A stretch of DNA of 64,000 nt from Parascedosporium putredinis (GCA_949357655.1 CASHTG010000012.1:1302001-1366000), one strand, 5' to 3'; shown: positions 35,318 to 47,887, counted from the first letter of the stretch. Translations and numbers: made by a program. Notes: generated from the sequence alone by a model not told the origin.

Positions 35318-37966
35318 GCAGCTTTTAGCGGAACTGGTCAAGAGCCAGAGCTCTCGCTATTTTAAAAGCAGCAGACCGGGTTTTATTTTTGGTACCGGAC
35401 GGGTTTGACAAGACTTACATTACATGGGATTTACGGGCGTTTGGAGATGCGAGAGCACATATCAGTGACTTGATGGCGCAATGACGGGGCTTCTTTCTCT
35501 TTTCTTTTGTCTTGTTTTCTCTGAGGGGTTTTTCCCACTCGCCCCTTCTTCTTCAAACCCCCTTTTTTGTATTCTTGTCTTTCTTTCATCGCCTCTTTCC
35601 CGCGTCGTGGCAATTTTGTCGCAATTGAAGCACCGGCACGGGGCTAAACGTTGACTGTTACGTCGCGATGCACCTCGTGGCGTGGTTTCGAGAATGATGA
35701 TGCATCTTTGTTCTTTCTTTATCCCGTCCGAACTTTTGTCCGAATGCGGAAGCAACTGCTCAGCCGGCTTAGCTGCTCGTCTACTAGGTCGGGTTGCGCA
35801 TGTTTGTAATGTTTATTCATTAGTTGTCAATGAAGCGCGGCGTGATGAATCCTGATGCAGAGCGATTCGTGCGGCCGGATAAAACCTCAAAGGGGTGATG
35901 AGCTAGATAGAACAAAGAAGATGGCGTATCTTTTTTTCCCTTAATCTTTTTCTTCAAGTTCTCTTTCTCTTATCTCGAGTGGATGCTGTGGAATGTTGAG
36001 AGAGACTGTAGGTATTTTGGAATCTCGAAGTAGAATAAAATACATAAAATGATCCATGGATCCATGAAACCACGGAAGCGGGATGATAGCTATCAATCAC
36101 ATGCTAAACATGTTCTGACGCTGTGGGCAGCATCGAGCGCATAGCCCAAGTCATCACCAGGCATGTTGCTGGTGCCTTGTGATTTCGTTAGGCATAGTCT
36201 AAGTGTACGCCACGCCTTCCTCCGAATTTAGGCATGCCCATGGGCGTGGTGTAGGCGATAGAGCATCAATCATTTGAATTGATCTGGGCTTTACGTGGGC
36301 CGGCCCCGGTGCGCTGCGGCCTAGGTTGGAGCTTTTACGGATATCGTCAAAGGCTACGGATATAGACTTGAGGTGCGGGCTAAAAAAGATGACAGGTCAT
36401 GGAGCGCGACGGCAAGTTACGACGTGACAAATTGGGAGAGGGGCAGTTGAGGATGGCAAATGGCAAGATGGAAAGGAAACAAGGGCGAAAGGAAAAAGCG
36501 TGGACGTTGCATCGATTGACGGAGTGGTGTATTGGGTTCCGGTCACAAGGCGGTAGGTGACAGGAGGCGGCTCGGACAGGCGGAAGGTGAGAGGAAGTCG
36601 GAGGCCAAGTCACGTCAACGGCTCACGAGCCTTGGAGTGTTGTCTGTTGGTTTTGGTCCACCTTTTTTGTCTCTTGTCCTTTTCGGATGGACGGGAAGGC
36701 GAGGGATGAGGGACTGCAGTTGTCCGCGCCAGTGGTTAGAAGCGGGACGAGAGCACTTGAGGGATGCCAGATACGCTGTGGTGAGGGTAGGTGAAGCTAC
36801 GAGGTTGTGGAATCAGGGACCGCTATGCAAGGTGAGCCAACATGGGTCTCGACGACCGACTCGAGGCAACTATTTCTTAAGGTTGTTTCGTCCAAGACAA
36901 ATCATAAGCTTCAATCTACATGTAGTACTCAAGTGCTGTTTGATTTCTGCTCTCACGACCCCCTCAAGCCCCTCAAGCTCCATCGGTGGCAAAGGACAGA
37001 AGGAGAATTCGTGGCGGGGAAGGGTCCTAGTGTAATACCCCCACTGTCCGAAAGAAGAAAATGGGCAGAATGTGGGGAAAGGGTGCGGGGATTTGGGAGC
37101 GATTTTTGGGTCCAAGGGGGAAAATTCCATTGGGGAAAAAGAAAAAAAAAGAAAAAGAAAACGGAGAAAGGAGCCCTCTCGACCGAGGCAGAGACCACAG
37201 AGGCAATGCGTGTGCGAAGGGACGTCCGAAGTCCCGACGGAATCCAAGAGGCCCCTTTTTGCTTTGAGCATATTGGTTTACCGCAGCCTTTATTACCACT
37301 CTTGATATTTTATTAGGATTCTTCTTGAGGAGAGGATGCTGGATATCTAGTGTAGGGCATAGAATTGTGTGGATCGAAAAATTAAAGAAAGAAACATAAT
37401 AGAAAAGATCAGCTCTTCTAGCCCAAAACGACGGGTTCCCAGCCTACTTGCCGGGACTCGGCCAGCGCCAACTTTGCCGACAGGTTGGTGGAGGTCTCGG
37501 CTTCGGTCACAAGCCGAGATGCCTGGAAAGGCTGGCCCAGGTCGGAGAACGGACCTGGCTAGGGATTTGGCCACCTAAATTCAGTTCAAGATCTAGAAGA
37601 ATGATCCATTTCGAGTCAAATGGCATATGTCTCCACTAGTTCCCCCAAAGAAAAGTTCAACGCAAGTCAAATAAAAGAATTAGTTCTGTCCTGGCACCTG
37701 CCACAACGTCGATTCCACCACATTTTGTCACCTCAGAGGGCGCCTCGAAGGCCTAATCATCATGATCTGGGAAACTTGTAGCCGGGAAAAGAAAGAATAG
37801 GATATTCTCAAGTAAATGCTTGGCCAAAACTTGGTCAATGGTTCTCGAGTGACAAGTGCCTCAAATGTCGTTACCGCAGGAAGCGCCAAGGGGAACCGCT
37901 CGAATTTCTCGAATTTCTTGGATTTCTTTTTCCTGCCCTTTTCTTTTTTCTTTCCCTTTTTTTCTG

Positions 37967-37972
37967 CCTCGG
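37967..37972 (+). promoter_or_regulatory. CCTCGG, possible fatty-acid response element
   Basis: CCTCGG is the core bound by the FarA/FarB regulators of fatty-acid-inducible genes in Aspergillus, and the carnitine carrier gene belongs to that regulon. This copy lies about 600 bp upstream of its ATG; an inverted copy (CCGAGG) is at 37183-37188. A 6-mer occurs often by chance, so this is only suggestive. Confidence 0.25.
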
Positions 37973-38424
37973 CACAAGCCTGTGACGTAAAGGCCGGCGA
38001 ACCGTCGAGTTGCCGCCACCAATCCCCTCTCTCCTCCACCTCCACCACGCTCAAGCTCGCAGTCCCAAGAACCCCTAGACCTGTGTGCCCCATAATTTCC
38101 CCTTCCCACCCTTTGCCTTTTTGAAGTCGCGATTTCTCCATTGGTTTTTTTTTTTTTTTTTTGGTCCAACTTCTCCAATTTTGTGCTCTCGTCGTTCAAC
38201 TTCTGCATCTTCGAGCATTGCCTGTCCGTCTTCTTTCTAGCGTTCAAAGGACAAGAACGGTGAAACAAGTTGCTGAACCGAAGAGCTTCTGAATCACGTG
38301 GGTCTTGCGACTGAGAGAGTTGGAACGGAAGCCGGTTGAAGCTCCTCTTCAGCGCCATCTCCTTCTCCACATCATCTCCCTCTCCAACGCCGTCAAACGC
38401 TTTAAACCACCTCTAGCCCCACCC

Positions 38425-38515
38425 CCGGCCAAAGCTCCCTTTTCCCTTTTTTCTCCTTCCTCCTCGCTCTCCTCCTCCCCTCTCCTCCTCTTCCTTCTCT
38501 ACCTCCAGCGCCTCG
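38425..38515 (+). promoter_or_regulatory. Pyrimidine tract upstream of carnitine carrier
   Basis: About 90 nt almost entirely C/T (repeated TCCTCCTC units) ending some 60 nt before the ATG. Such CT tracts mark transcription starts of strongly expressed filamentous-fungal genes. Confidence 0.5.
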
Positions 38516-38572
38516 CCACTGCCCCTCCCAAAGCAAACGCATTTCGTTCGCCCTTCCTGTCCGCCCGCCACC

Positions 38573-39794
38573 ATGTCTTCCAGCCCCAAGGACTCCGGCG
38601 CGCCAGCGCTCTCCTCGGTTCCTACCCCGGCCACCCTCGATGCTAAGCCCGCCGCGCCCGAGGCCCCCAAGGCCGTCGCCGCCAAGTCCGAGGCCATGGC
38701 GCAAGTCCGCTCCTTTGTCGCCGGCGGTTTCGGAGGCATCTGCGCCGTCGTCGTCGGACACCCCTTTGACCTCGTCAAGGTCCGCCTCCAGACCGCCGAG
38801 CGCGGCGTCTACTCCTCCGCCATTGACGTCGTGAGGAAGAGCGTGGCCAAGGAGGGCTTGAGGAGGGGACTATACGCCGGTGTGAGCGCGCCGCTCGTTG
38901 GTGTAACCCCCATGTGTAAGTCAATCTTTTGAATCTTTTTGGGCTCCTATCCAAGCACTTTGGAAGTTGCGTGGCATGCGCTCTGCACCCCCGGCCCGCG
39001 CAAAAGCCATCAGCAGCCGGGAGAGAGAGAGAGAGAGAGAGAGAGGGGGATGAAAGCGACAAACGACGGGGAGAGAAAAAGAAAAAGAAGAGAATTGCTT
39101 GCTAACACCGACAACCGCAGTCGCCGTCTCCTTCTGGGGTTACGACCTCGGCAAGACCCTCGTCCGCAACTTCTCCCCCACCACGAACCCCAACACCCCC
39201 TCACCATTGGCCAAATCTCCGCCGCCGGCTTCTTCTCCGCCATCCCCATGACCCTCATCACCGCCCCCTTTGAACGCGTCAAGGTCATCCTCCAGGTCCA
39301 GGGCCAAAGACCCTCGCCCCCGGCGAGAAGCCCAAGTACTCGGGCGCCGTCGACGTCGTCCGCCAGCTCTACAAGGAGGGCGGCGCCCGCTCCGTCTTCC
39401 GCGGCAGCGTCGCCACCCTCGCCCGCGACGGGCCGGCTCCGCCGCCTACTTCGCCGCCTACGAGTACATCAAGCGCAAGCTCACCCCCAAGGACCCCGTC
39501 ACCGGCGCCCCTACCGGCAACCTCTCCCTCATGGCCATCACCTGCGCCGGTGCCGCCGCCGGTGTCGCCATGTGGGTGCCCGTCTTCCCTATCGACACCG
39601 TCAAGTCCCGCCTCCAGACCGCCGAGGGCAACGTCACCCTCGGCGGCGTCATCCGCGAAGTCTACGGCAGGGGCGGCCTCAAGGCCTTCTTCCCCGGTTT
39701 CGGCCCCGCCCTCGCCAGGGCTGTCCCCGCCAACGCCGCTACCTTCCTCGGCGTCGAGCTCGCCCACCAGGCCATGAACAAGATGTTCAACTAA
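38573..39794 (+). CDS. acuH: Mitochondrial carnitine/acylcarnitine carrier
   Basis: Inner-membrane SLC25 carrier that exchanges acylcarnitine for carnitine, needed for growth on fatty acids and acetate (AcuH in Aspergillus, Crc1 in yeast). ATG at 38573 in CCACCATG context. Exons 38573-38915 and 39121-39794. The three carrier repeats carry PFDLVKVRLQ, PFERVKVILQ and PIDTVKSRLQ, and the Crc1-type segment VGVTPM / FAVSFWGYDLGK spans the intron. The N-terminal 45 residues are a Ser/Pro/Ala-rich extension. Exon 2 needs three added bases: C in the run 39196-39200, A in 39306-39308, and one C near 39430-39434; it then gives 339 residues, the usual length, ending in LAHQAMNKMFN. Three errors in 674 bp make this a good marker of assembly quality. 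Fatty-acid induction is inferred from the family. Confidence 0.9.
39020..39045 (+). repeat. (GA)n microsatellite in intron
   Basis: About twelve GA units in the single intron of the carnitine carrier, which at 205 nt is the longest intron in the window. Confidence 0.9.
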
Positions 39795-40882
39795 GCAATT
39801 TTGGGGTTGGGAAAGCACCAGCATACCTCTAGAGCCGTGAGGGTCATCACGCGTGGTTTCATGACTGGGGAGAATGGGGTAGGAAAAGATGGAAGGGAGG
39901 AAGAACTTAAAAATACAAGGGAGCAATAGGCTTTCCTGGGCCGAAGTGGGAGGTTGGATGTGAAGAAAGGCGCAAAGCATTTCATAAAGTCTCCGAGTTG
40001 GATCGGGATTCTTTTTTTTTTGTTTTTTTTTTTTAACCTTTGGGATCATGGCTATGGAATCTTACTGTTCTGGGTTTCTTTTCCTCTTATATCATATTCA
40101 TCATTGAAAGATAGACTTGTTTTCTAGCATACGTCTTTTTTTTGGGCTCTATCATTTCCCCGTGTCACTTCTTTTTTTTTTTTTTTCTTTTCTCCACCTA
40201 GATTTAGCCAGTATATCAACATTTTCTCCCTTTTACATCATCATTCTTACCCGTCTCTCTCCTTTGTACATATCACCAGGGATGTCTTCTTCCATCAGCA
40301 TTGATGTCTACGAGTCCGAGAAGATCTTTGTTTCCTCGCTATTCGCAAGTAGAAATAATTAGTAGACGAGAGGAGACGAGAGGAGACGAGAGAAGACGAG
40401 AGGAGAAAACAAAGAAAGACAATACATCCTGCAAAACGCTTCGTATTTTGTTGCTAGTGATTGTGAGTGGAACTGTCCATGTCCGGGGTATCTATTCTAC
40501 TATGTAGGGGTTTTCGCTTCCTTATGCCCTCTCTTGCCTATTCGTCGCACTGATTGCTTTTGTGGCAACTCATCCCGTGAAGATCAAATCCTAATGCAGT
40601 GTATCACGTTGGAGCAACCAGAATGATACCGCATGTTAAGCTTCACGTCCTTTCGAAATCGAAGAGAGAGGTAAGTGCCTTTGTCCACCTCGTCGCTTCG
40701 CATTCTGACCCTCATCCATATAAAACCTTGGCTCGCAGCAAGCGCGGCATATCCCGAAAACAAAAGAAAGAGGGAAAAGGAAAATCAAGGAGGGAGGGGC
40801 AGAAACCTCTCAAGGATGGCTTGATACCCCTTCTCCGAAAGAGCTGGGAGTCAAACACATCGTGATATGGTCTCGCCTAGTA
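39795..40882. other. Convergent intergenic region with tandem repeat
   Basis: Between the carrier (plus) and histidine phosphatase (minus) 3' ends. It has several T runs of 9-14 nt (about 40011-40035, 40136-40144, 40172-40186) and the 10-nt tandem repeat at 40361-40406. No gene seen. Confidence 0.5.
40361..40406 (+). repeat. 10-nt tandem repeat AGGAGACGAG
   Basis: Four full copies with single mismatches (AGTAGACGAG, AGGAGACGAG twice, AGAAGACGAG) plus a partial fifth. Confidence 0.9.
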
Positions 40883-43117
40883 TCATCGCTCGTTCATAGT
40901 CCAGCGTCGCCGAGGCTCTGCCCGAGGTGCTGACCAAAGTCCACCACCACCGCCACCACCTCCTGTTCCCGTTGCTGTTCCTGTAGTGCTAAACCCGAGT
41001 TGTGCAGCAAAGTAGTCGTCTGACGCCTCGGACGCTTGTCTAGAGGGCTTCTCTAGGGGTCTGGCCAAGAGGGGGTCGGGAAGCATCGGAGAAGGAGCTA
41101 TATCGAGATTTAGTGGCGGAGCTGGAGTGGTAGCCATTGGCGTCCGACCGAGGTTTCTTGGGGTGCTCGTGCGACCATCAAACCGCTTGTTGTCAAAGTC
41201 GGGAAAATAGTCGTCTTCGTATTCATCGCGCACCGGGGACCAGAGACCCGTGGACGCTTTGCGAGAATGCGCCGAAGACGGAAATCCAAAGAGGCCGCCA
41301 GCGGGAGTGATTGGATCCGTCGCAAGATGAGAGGGTCCTTTGGATGTCCGCCTCGTGGGGCCGAAATTCACCGACGCGCTCATGGAGCTGCTACGACTCG
41401 CACTCCCGACGTGGTTAAAAGAATCTGCGTAGGTGAAGGGGCGGAGTATAGGCGATTCCGTCGAGGACATTGTGTTCACCCGGCCCCGGAACCCCCGCCC
41501 ATGGACGCCGACCGCGCCGAGTGGCCAAGATTAGGGAAGCGGGGTAACGGGCCCCCTCAGATGCTCCGAACTCGCTGTCATCTTAAGGTCGTACGCTTCA
41601 TGTACCGGAGGCGTGGTCCTGGGTGTTGTAGCCGGGCTTCTTGGAGCGTCTCTCCACTCCGCCTCTGCAGGCTGGTACCCGTCCGGTTTGCGCACCGCCA
41701 TGGTGATTGACGCAACGCCGACGTCCATAAGCGCAGGCTGATGGGTAATTGCGCCGATCAACGCGTTGCAGCCAGCGCCGTGAGAAACAAGGATCACGAC
41801 GGACTCTTCTTCCACATCATCCTCGCGTCCAAAGCCCTGTTTCTCTTTTGGCGCGCCGCCATTCTTTGTGCTAAACACGGAGCTTCCATTCGCGCTGCGC
41901 GCGCCGCCCCTGACTCACGTTGGGGAGCCGCATCGGAGGAGAAGCTCCACTTCAACTCGCCGGGGTTGTCGCAGCTAGCATACCAGTCCACTAGCTCTTG
42001 AAGGCCCTTTCGGAACCGCTTGTGCATGGCCGTCCACTCTTCCCCATACATCCCACCGTCCCCAAAGGCTAGAGGGGGCCCGGTGGAGTCCCAAGGATAG
42101 TCAACCGTAGAGCAGGCATCGCGGGCGTGGGCGACATATCCGTCCGGAATTTTGCAGTTATTAGTGATGGCATAGTGCGGAACGGGGGCGATGTATCCCA
42201 CCGGAGGAGGTTGGGCATGAGGTTGCGCAGCGTCGGATAATGCGCTAGCGAGGCTGCCCATGGCGTTCAGGGGGACTTTGGCCGACCCGTCGCCAAAGAG
42301 GCATCATCCCCACCTTTCCACAGCTGATTCTTGCTCTTGGTTGTTACGGGTTTGGGTCGGAGGCCCGGATCTGAATATTTGGAGTAATCTTCTCTCTTGA
42401 GAAGATCGGCCTTGGCTGAGCTAAGCATGACGGATGTGGATGGGGGCGGGGTTATGGTCTCAAAATAAGCGGGCGAGAGCCATTCCCCGAGGAAGGCATC
42501 AAGGCGAAGCACGCTTCTCGGGAACAGGCGATGGTCGAATCTCGGATTGGCGTCCAGTGGGTTCACATTAGTGTCGACGGCAATAGGTGAGAGCACCGGC
42601 GAGGCGGTACCACGGCGGACGAGAGGCCGAGCGACGTTGTGTACAGATGCGACACTGTTCGACCGTGTTTGGCGAGGATAGGGCGCCGGAGTTCCCGGAG
42701 GCTCGCGAAGCCCAGCACTAATTCCGACCGCTGTCTGGATGCATCGGAGGAAGGGGAGCTGTGCACTGATACTCGGAATAAGCGTCGTCGAGGTTTCTGC
42801 TTGGAGCTCTGGGTTGACCCATCCTCTTCTGAAGCTGCTTGCCTCGTTGATTCGTAGTCGGCTTCCGCCTGTGTCAGGATGCTCGCGATCTTGCCGCCCA
42901 CAGTCCGAGCTTGGAGCCAGCCACCGTATGTTAGGGGAGGATCGTAGGGCGTGGCCGAGCCAAGGACCCAGTCCTTGTCAACAACGTCGAGTCGATTTCC
43001 ATGTCTGTGACGTGGGAGACGGTTTGCAGGTTAGCGGTGGGCCAAATGTTGCGACATATGCTACTCGAGCTTGTCTCGCCTTACCTTACGACAAATATGT
43101 AAGCGGGGTTTCCCCAT
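40883..43117 (-). CDS. Histidine phosphatase superfamily protein (fungal long form)
   Basis: Reverse strand. A 33-nt first exon (43117-43085) is spliced to 43004 (intron 43084-43005, GTAAGG...CACAG), and the junction completes the catalytic motif: FVVR / HGNRLDVVDKDW. Further family features are DPPLTYGGWLQAR, the active-site SSPFLRCIQTA (after adding one base in the run at 42753-42756) and the second histidine in VSHGAGCNALIGAI (about 41800). The protein of about 715 residues has long inserts: a Ser/Arg-rich block after the first motif, a Pro-rich middle and a low-complexity C-terminal tail (GTGGGGGGGG, ending WTMNER). Homologues are annotated as phosphoglycerate mutase family, but the substrate is unknown and a regulatory phosphatase is as likely as a metabolic one. 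The first exon also needs one base removed in the CCCC run near 43105-43108 to read MGKP. At least four indels in total. Confidence 0.8.
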
Positions 43118-46003
43118 GTTCTCTATCGTTGGCGCGGAAGAGGGAAGTGAAAGACGTTCTTTTGACCCGGGAGGGGGCAACTCTCACGAGGGAGAGGAGC
43201 CGGAATAATATACTGAGCTCCCGGTTGGGTTGGTAGGGGTAAGGGTCCTTTGGATGTGGACGGACCCCTGTCCGCTGTCCTCCCAATGCGTCTAGGGGTG
43301 GGGGATTGTCTAGGCCGCGTCTGTCGGGCGTTCAAAAATCGTGTCGCGCAGTTCAGAGAAAAGAAAAGTCGGCACGGGTTTCGGAGGCGGACCGGAGGGG
43401 GTCGAGCAATTGAGTTGTCGAGGGTGACGTCTCCCGGATCCCAAGCGGGATTGGGACCTTTGTAGGGGAGAGTCGCTGTGGACAAGACGGGCCCAGCTCT
43501 CGACAGGCTGGTCAGGCGGATTATGGAGCTTTGGCAGATCGTCGTGTGGAAAAGGGGACAAAAGATTGAAGAAAGAGCTGGGGCTAGAAATAATAGGGTG
43601 GACGATGATGCAGCTGCGAAATGAGGCTTGACAACGTCACCAAGAGATTGCCTGCTAACTACTTGGATCGAAATTGCATGAGAGACCCGCGATTAGGATT
43701 GGAGACAGTGCGACTGTGGCACTTGTCAAGGGATAAGGTCGGAGGGGCGCCAGGAGAAGATTTCGGATGTCAAAGGTCAGGTTCCGATGTCGAGGATTGA
43801 GACGGCCGGGCGGGGCGATGATCTGCGGTTCAAACCGATGGGGGATGTACAAACGAGGCAAGCAGAGGTCGCTGGATGGCCCGAGGGGAGGGGAGACTGA
43901 GGGGGATGTAATTATAGTAGACAAGGAAAATACAAAGTAAAATAGAAAGGGCAAGGACGGCTGTCCTAGCTCGAAGCTACTGTTCATGAGCTGTGAAGGA
44001 AAGCTTGACGGAATTTTTTTGGAAGCGAGGAAACTTTTTGCTTGACTCGACATGACTTGGCATCTCTCTCCAAAAGTGCTCCAAGCTTCACTAATCAAGT
44101 GAGTCAGAAGCGTTAGACGAGGCAAGCATAGCTTCCGTGAAGTCTTCTTCAGAACCCATATTCCCCCACTACCATCTTCTTGCCTTTTAGTCGAGACTCG
44201 TGCAGCGTCGCCTCGCGGTCCCACACCCCTGTCGAGTGGACAAAGTACGAGATGCCCAAACACACAAACTCGTACACATCCGCACACGCACGCGTAGGCA
44301 AAGCTCACCCGCGAGGAGAAGGCTCGATTCCAGAAAGAGACCAATCAGGAAACACTCAGTTTTGCCTGGGGAGGTTCAATGCTGTGCGGCCTCTTTGACA
44401 CCACCACACGTGTACCGTCTCGGGTGACATGTGGGCAAAGGCCCAGGCGCAAAAGAAGATCCATCCCCCCTTACTCCAAAGGAGGGGAAATGCAATGCAG
44501 CAGCAGATGAAATCAATGTACAAACCACAGACCAGCCAAGTCAAAATAAGATATCAATTGGCACACGCACACGCACACGCACCGCACCAGTTGGGATCCA
44601 GGGGTGGAAAGTGGAATGTTTCTATTAGGCGATTTCATTAGTTGGAGATCCAGTCTCGCACCACCAAGAAGCGCTCCTTCCCGAGCCGCATGTTTTCGCC
44701 GTTGTAGATTGGCATGCTCGGTTCCATTGCTTCTCGCCCGTTGTTCCTTCTTGATATGTACTGTCGTGTAAGGCGGGAAAAAGAGAGAAGGGGCGGGGGA
44801 CAAGGCACAAAAAGCGTGTCGAGCATGTGATTGAGAGGGGCTCGCGCTATTCTAGTCCACACCCACCAACTCTTCCACAGCCGGCGGTACCGGCGTGGGC
44901 TTCGCATGGGACGTGCACTAAGTTTGGCCTAGTTCATCCTGGCCTACAACGCCAAACTTTCTGGATGGGTCCATTGTCATTGATCAATGATGGACTGAGT
45001 CTGAATCAAGGCAAGCACCAACAATTGAGATCAGTCTCGATTGATCTCGTGGAGGCATCAGCTGCTTAGCAATGCAAGTCTAAAAGGAGTGTCCTACGAA
45101 ACCTGCGCCTAGGCAAACAGGGGCGGTAGAAGCAGACTCGTCGGCTTTCCGGCTCGTAATAGCCCACATCATCCAGTCGACCCTAACCCTTGTCGTCATC
45201 TCGCCAACACGGCCTTATTTCCCTGCCCATCGTCCAGTTAAGCTATTCCATGCAATACGTGTGTCGCAAACGGCCGGGGCTCCCAACTCATCAGGCTAGG
45301 CAGCCGAATAATAAACGGCCAAGCCATAATACTACTATTCCTTATACTTGTAAGCCGATCACCGGAACTTCTGGGTTTCTTCCCATTTCCCTCGGACTGG
45401 ATAACGCTGAACGGGATTCCAATTTCCGAAGGCGAGGTTGGTCGTTCGATCGGGTCGGGGGCCAAAGTGGCGGCAGGGAGGAAGACTGCAGCAAGATTGA
45501 TAAATCACATACACGCACAACCAACAAAAGGGGATTCCCGTCTCATCCAATCTCCTGCTGTGTAATCCAGATCCCAAGGAATTTTAGCTGGTATGGCTTC
45601 CCCTCGGAGCTTTCATGGATGGCAAGCCACACACACGCCATTGAGATTTTGCCTTGGCCCGTCTCTTTTGGGATTGAGCCTCGCCCTGCGTGAGCTGGAA
45701 TGGGCGCTCGCCAAGACCTCCTTCTCAAACACTGGCCGGACCAGCCAACACAGCCAATTCTGCTTAGTCACAGTTAACGCTCGAGCTGATAAATCAACGC
45801 TCCCAAAAGCCACATTGTGTAGATCACCTCCAGCATCTAGGCGGTTGGTACTTGCGTACTTGCCACCACCTGGCCAGCTCCTCCTTAAGCTCCGTTCACC
45901 AAATCTCGACCCCCAAAGAATCCCCACTAGAATTCCCATCTTCGACAACACTCTTTGAACTACTTCCTGCACTTGTGCAATCGGAAACCCCAGTGTCTTC
46001 GCC
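43118..46003. other. Intergenic, 2.9 kb
   Basis: Holds the divergent promoters of the histidine phosphatase (start 43117) and GPI8 (start 46004). A minus-strand frame at 43655-44344 (229 codons) and one at 43123-43485 with fairly fungal codon use lack conserved motifs; they may be leader sequence. A CACACG hexamer repeat lies at 44561-44585. Confidence 0.45.
44561..44585 (+). repeat. (CACACG)n short repeat
   Basis: About four hexamer units in an intergenic region. Confidence 0.8.
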
Positions 46004-47269
46004 ATGCAGATCTCGACGCTCGCGGCGCTGACCGCCCTCGCCATCCCAGGGGCGCTCGCGCAGCACACGAGCAACTGGGCCGTGCTCGTTGGCACCTCCC
46101 GCTTCTGGTTCAACTATCGCCATCTCTCCAATGTGTTATCCATATACCGGACTGTGAAGAGACTAGGGATCCCCGACTCTCAAATCATTCTCATGCTTCC
46201 CGACGATATGGCCTGCAACCCCAGAAACGCCTTCCCCGGAACCGTCTACAGCAACTCCGATCGAGCCGTAGACCTCTATGGAGACAACATCGAGGTTGAC
46301 TATCGCGGCTATGAAGTCACCGTCGAGAATTTCATCCGCCTCTTGACCGACAGGGTGGGCGACGAGATGCCGAGGAGTAAACGGTTGTTAACCGACGATC
46401 GCAGCAACATCCTCGTCTACATGACCGGCCATGGTGGAAATGAATTCCTCAAGTTCCAGGATGCGGAGGAAATAGGCGCCTACGATCTTGCCGACGCGTT
46501 TGAGCAAATGTGGGAAAAAAGAGGTATGGCAATCACGGCATATTCTTTCCATAAACAATCTCCGACTCCCCTCCTTCCATGCAACGCCCCCAAATGCTAA
46601 TTCGGCTCGCTCCCCTCTTTTAGGTATCACGAGATTCTCTTCATGATCGATACGTGCCAAGCCAACACCATGTATAGCAAGCTATACTCCCCAAACATCA
46701 TCGCGACTGGGTCGTCCGAGTTAGACCAGTCCTCGTACTCTCACCATGCCGACAATGATGTTGGTGTCGCCGTTATCGACAGATTCACCTACTACAACCT
46801 TGAGTTCCTTGAAAACCAGGTCCGGGATATGAGCAGCAAGAAGACCATTGGCGATCTTTTTGATAGCTATGACATTAGCAAGATTCATTCTAACCCTGGC
46901 TTCCGATACGACCTCTTCCCCGGCGGTGCCAACACCGCTCGCAGTCGTCTCATCACGGACTTTTTCGCCAACGTCCAAAGTGTCGAGGTTCAAGATTCCG
47001 CGAATAGTACGCTAGACGAGGAACTTCTGTCTCTCAGCAGGACGATTGCTGAATTGCGCCGGAGAGCGGACGAGCAGGACGCCGCAGCTAACAACGTCAC
47101 TGGCCCAGCAACGCAACCAGACACCGCAGCCAAGGGGCATGTGCGGAATCCACTGGCAAAGCCTCTAACAGACGAAAACTGGTGGGCCAAGAAGTTTTAT
47201 GGCGCTACTGCCGTGGCGGGCTGCGCGCTTCTCTGGGGCCTGAGCTCGTACCTGGAGACCGCTACCTGA
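46004..47269 (+). CDS. GPI8: GPI transamidase catalytic subunit GPI8
   Basis: Cysteine peptidase (C13 family) that cleaves the C-terminal signal of proteins and transfers them to a GPI anchor in the ER lumen. Exons 46004-46523 and 46624-47269; adding one A to the run at 46515-46520 restores the frame across the junction (WEKK / RYHEILFMIDTCQAN), giving 388 residues. Visible: signal peptide (residues 1 to about 20), SNWAVLVGTSRFWFNYRH, catalytic His in YMTGHGGNEF (about residue 143), catalytic Cys in MIDTCQAN (about residue 185), SSYSHHADNDVGVAVIDRFTY, and a C-terminal transmembrane helix (YGATAVAGCALLWGL). Length and spacing of His and Cys match the family. Essential in other fungi, so the frame break must be an error. 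Confidence 0.95.
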
Positions 47270-47887
47270 GCTTCTCGCTAGCTGTAGCCCCCGACTACCT
47301 ACCTCCCAAGAAACAAAACAAATACAGCCATTATCCGAGGTTGGCACCTATTCGCCCCTCTCCGACCTCCCTTACCCGCCGACGTGCGCCTGTTGGAGGA
47401 CGTCGCTTGCGCGTACCATGTGTCTCCAAACCCCGTACTAGCGATGCGCGGACCTCGCAAACCACAGAGGGATGCGATCCGACCCCACCACCCCAGGCCC
47501 ATCACTATCTGCAGATGTGGGATATAAAACTGTATGATACAAAAAGAAGCTACGACAACCCCTGTACATTATTTGGATCTTTCTATTGTGGTGACATTAT
47601 CATCTGTACCTGTATATATAATATACCCAATCTACCCCAATAAATATTAGTCCTTGACAAGAACTCGGTCTCTCGAACAATCGAGCATTCGTGATGAATC
47701 AAGTACTGGCGGCTGTGACCAGCTGCCCTAGCTCAACCCACACTTCTCACCCACCCAGAAGTCACCATGAATTTATGTCTGCGATGCCATGTCCATCGCT
47801 CTCACTTTGTTGTGCTAGAACTTGCGTGGATGTGACGATGGCAATCTCAAAAACTAGAGGCACAACGTTGTACTCCCGTGTGAAATA
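47270..47887. other. Intergenic between GPI8 and TFIIIC subunit
   Basis: Terminator of GPI8 (AT-rich, with ATATATAATATA near 47612) and promoter of the next gene. No gene seen. Confidence 0.5.

Larger units (their letters stand above)
35318..38572. other. Long gene-poor tract (3.2 kb)
   Basis: No supportable gene. It contains ATCCATGGAT at 36052-36061, several A and T runs (for example A-rich at about 37139-37165 and T run at about 38147-38161), and the promoter of the carnitine carrier at its right end. Frames at 36380-37316 lack motifs and have low complexity. Confidence 0.5.

Noticed and set aside
43655..44344. Minus-strand 229-codon frame upstream of the phosphatase
   Set aside because: No domain, low-complexity Leu/Ser/Pro composition and no splice support; probably non-coding or leader.
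46524..46600. GPI8 ending at 46600 as a short protein
   Set aside because: That end is intron read-through; splicing to 46624 plus one A in the preceding run restores the catalytic Cys exon.
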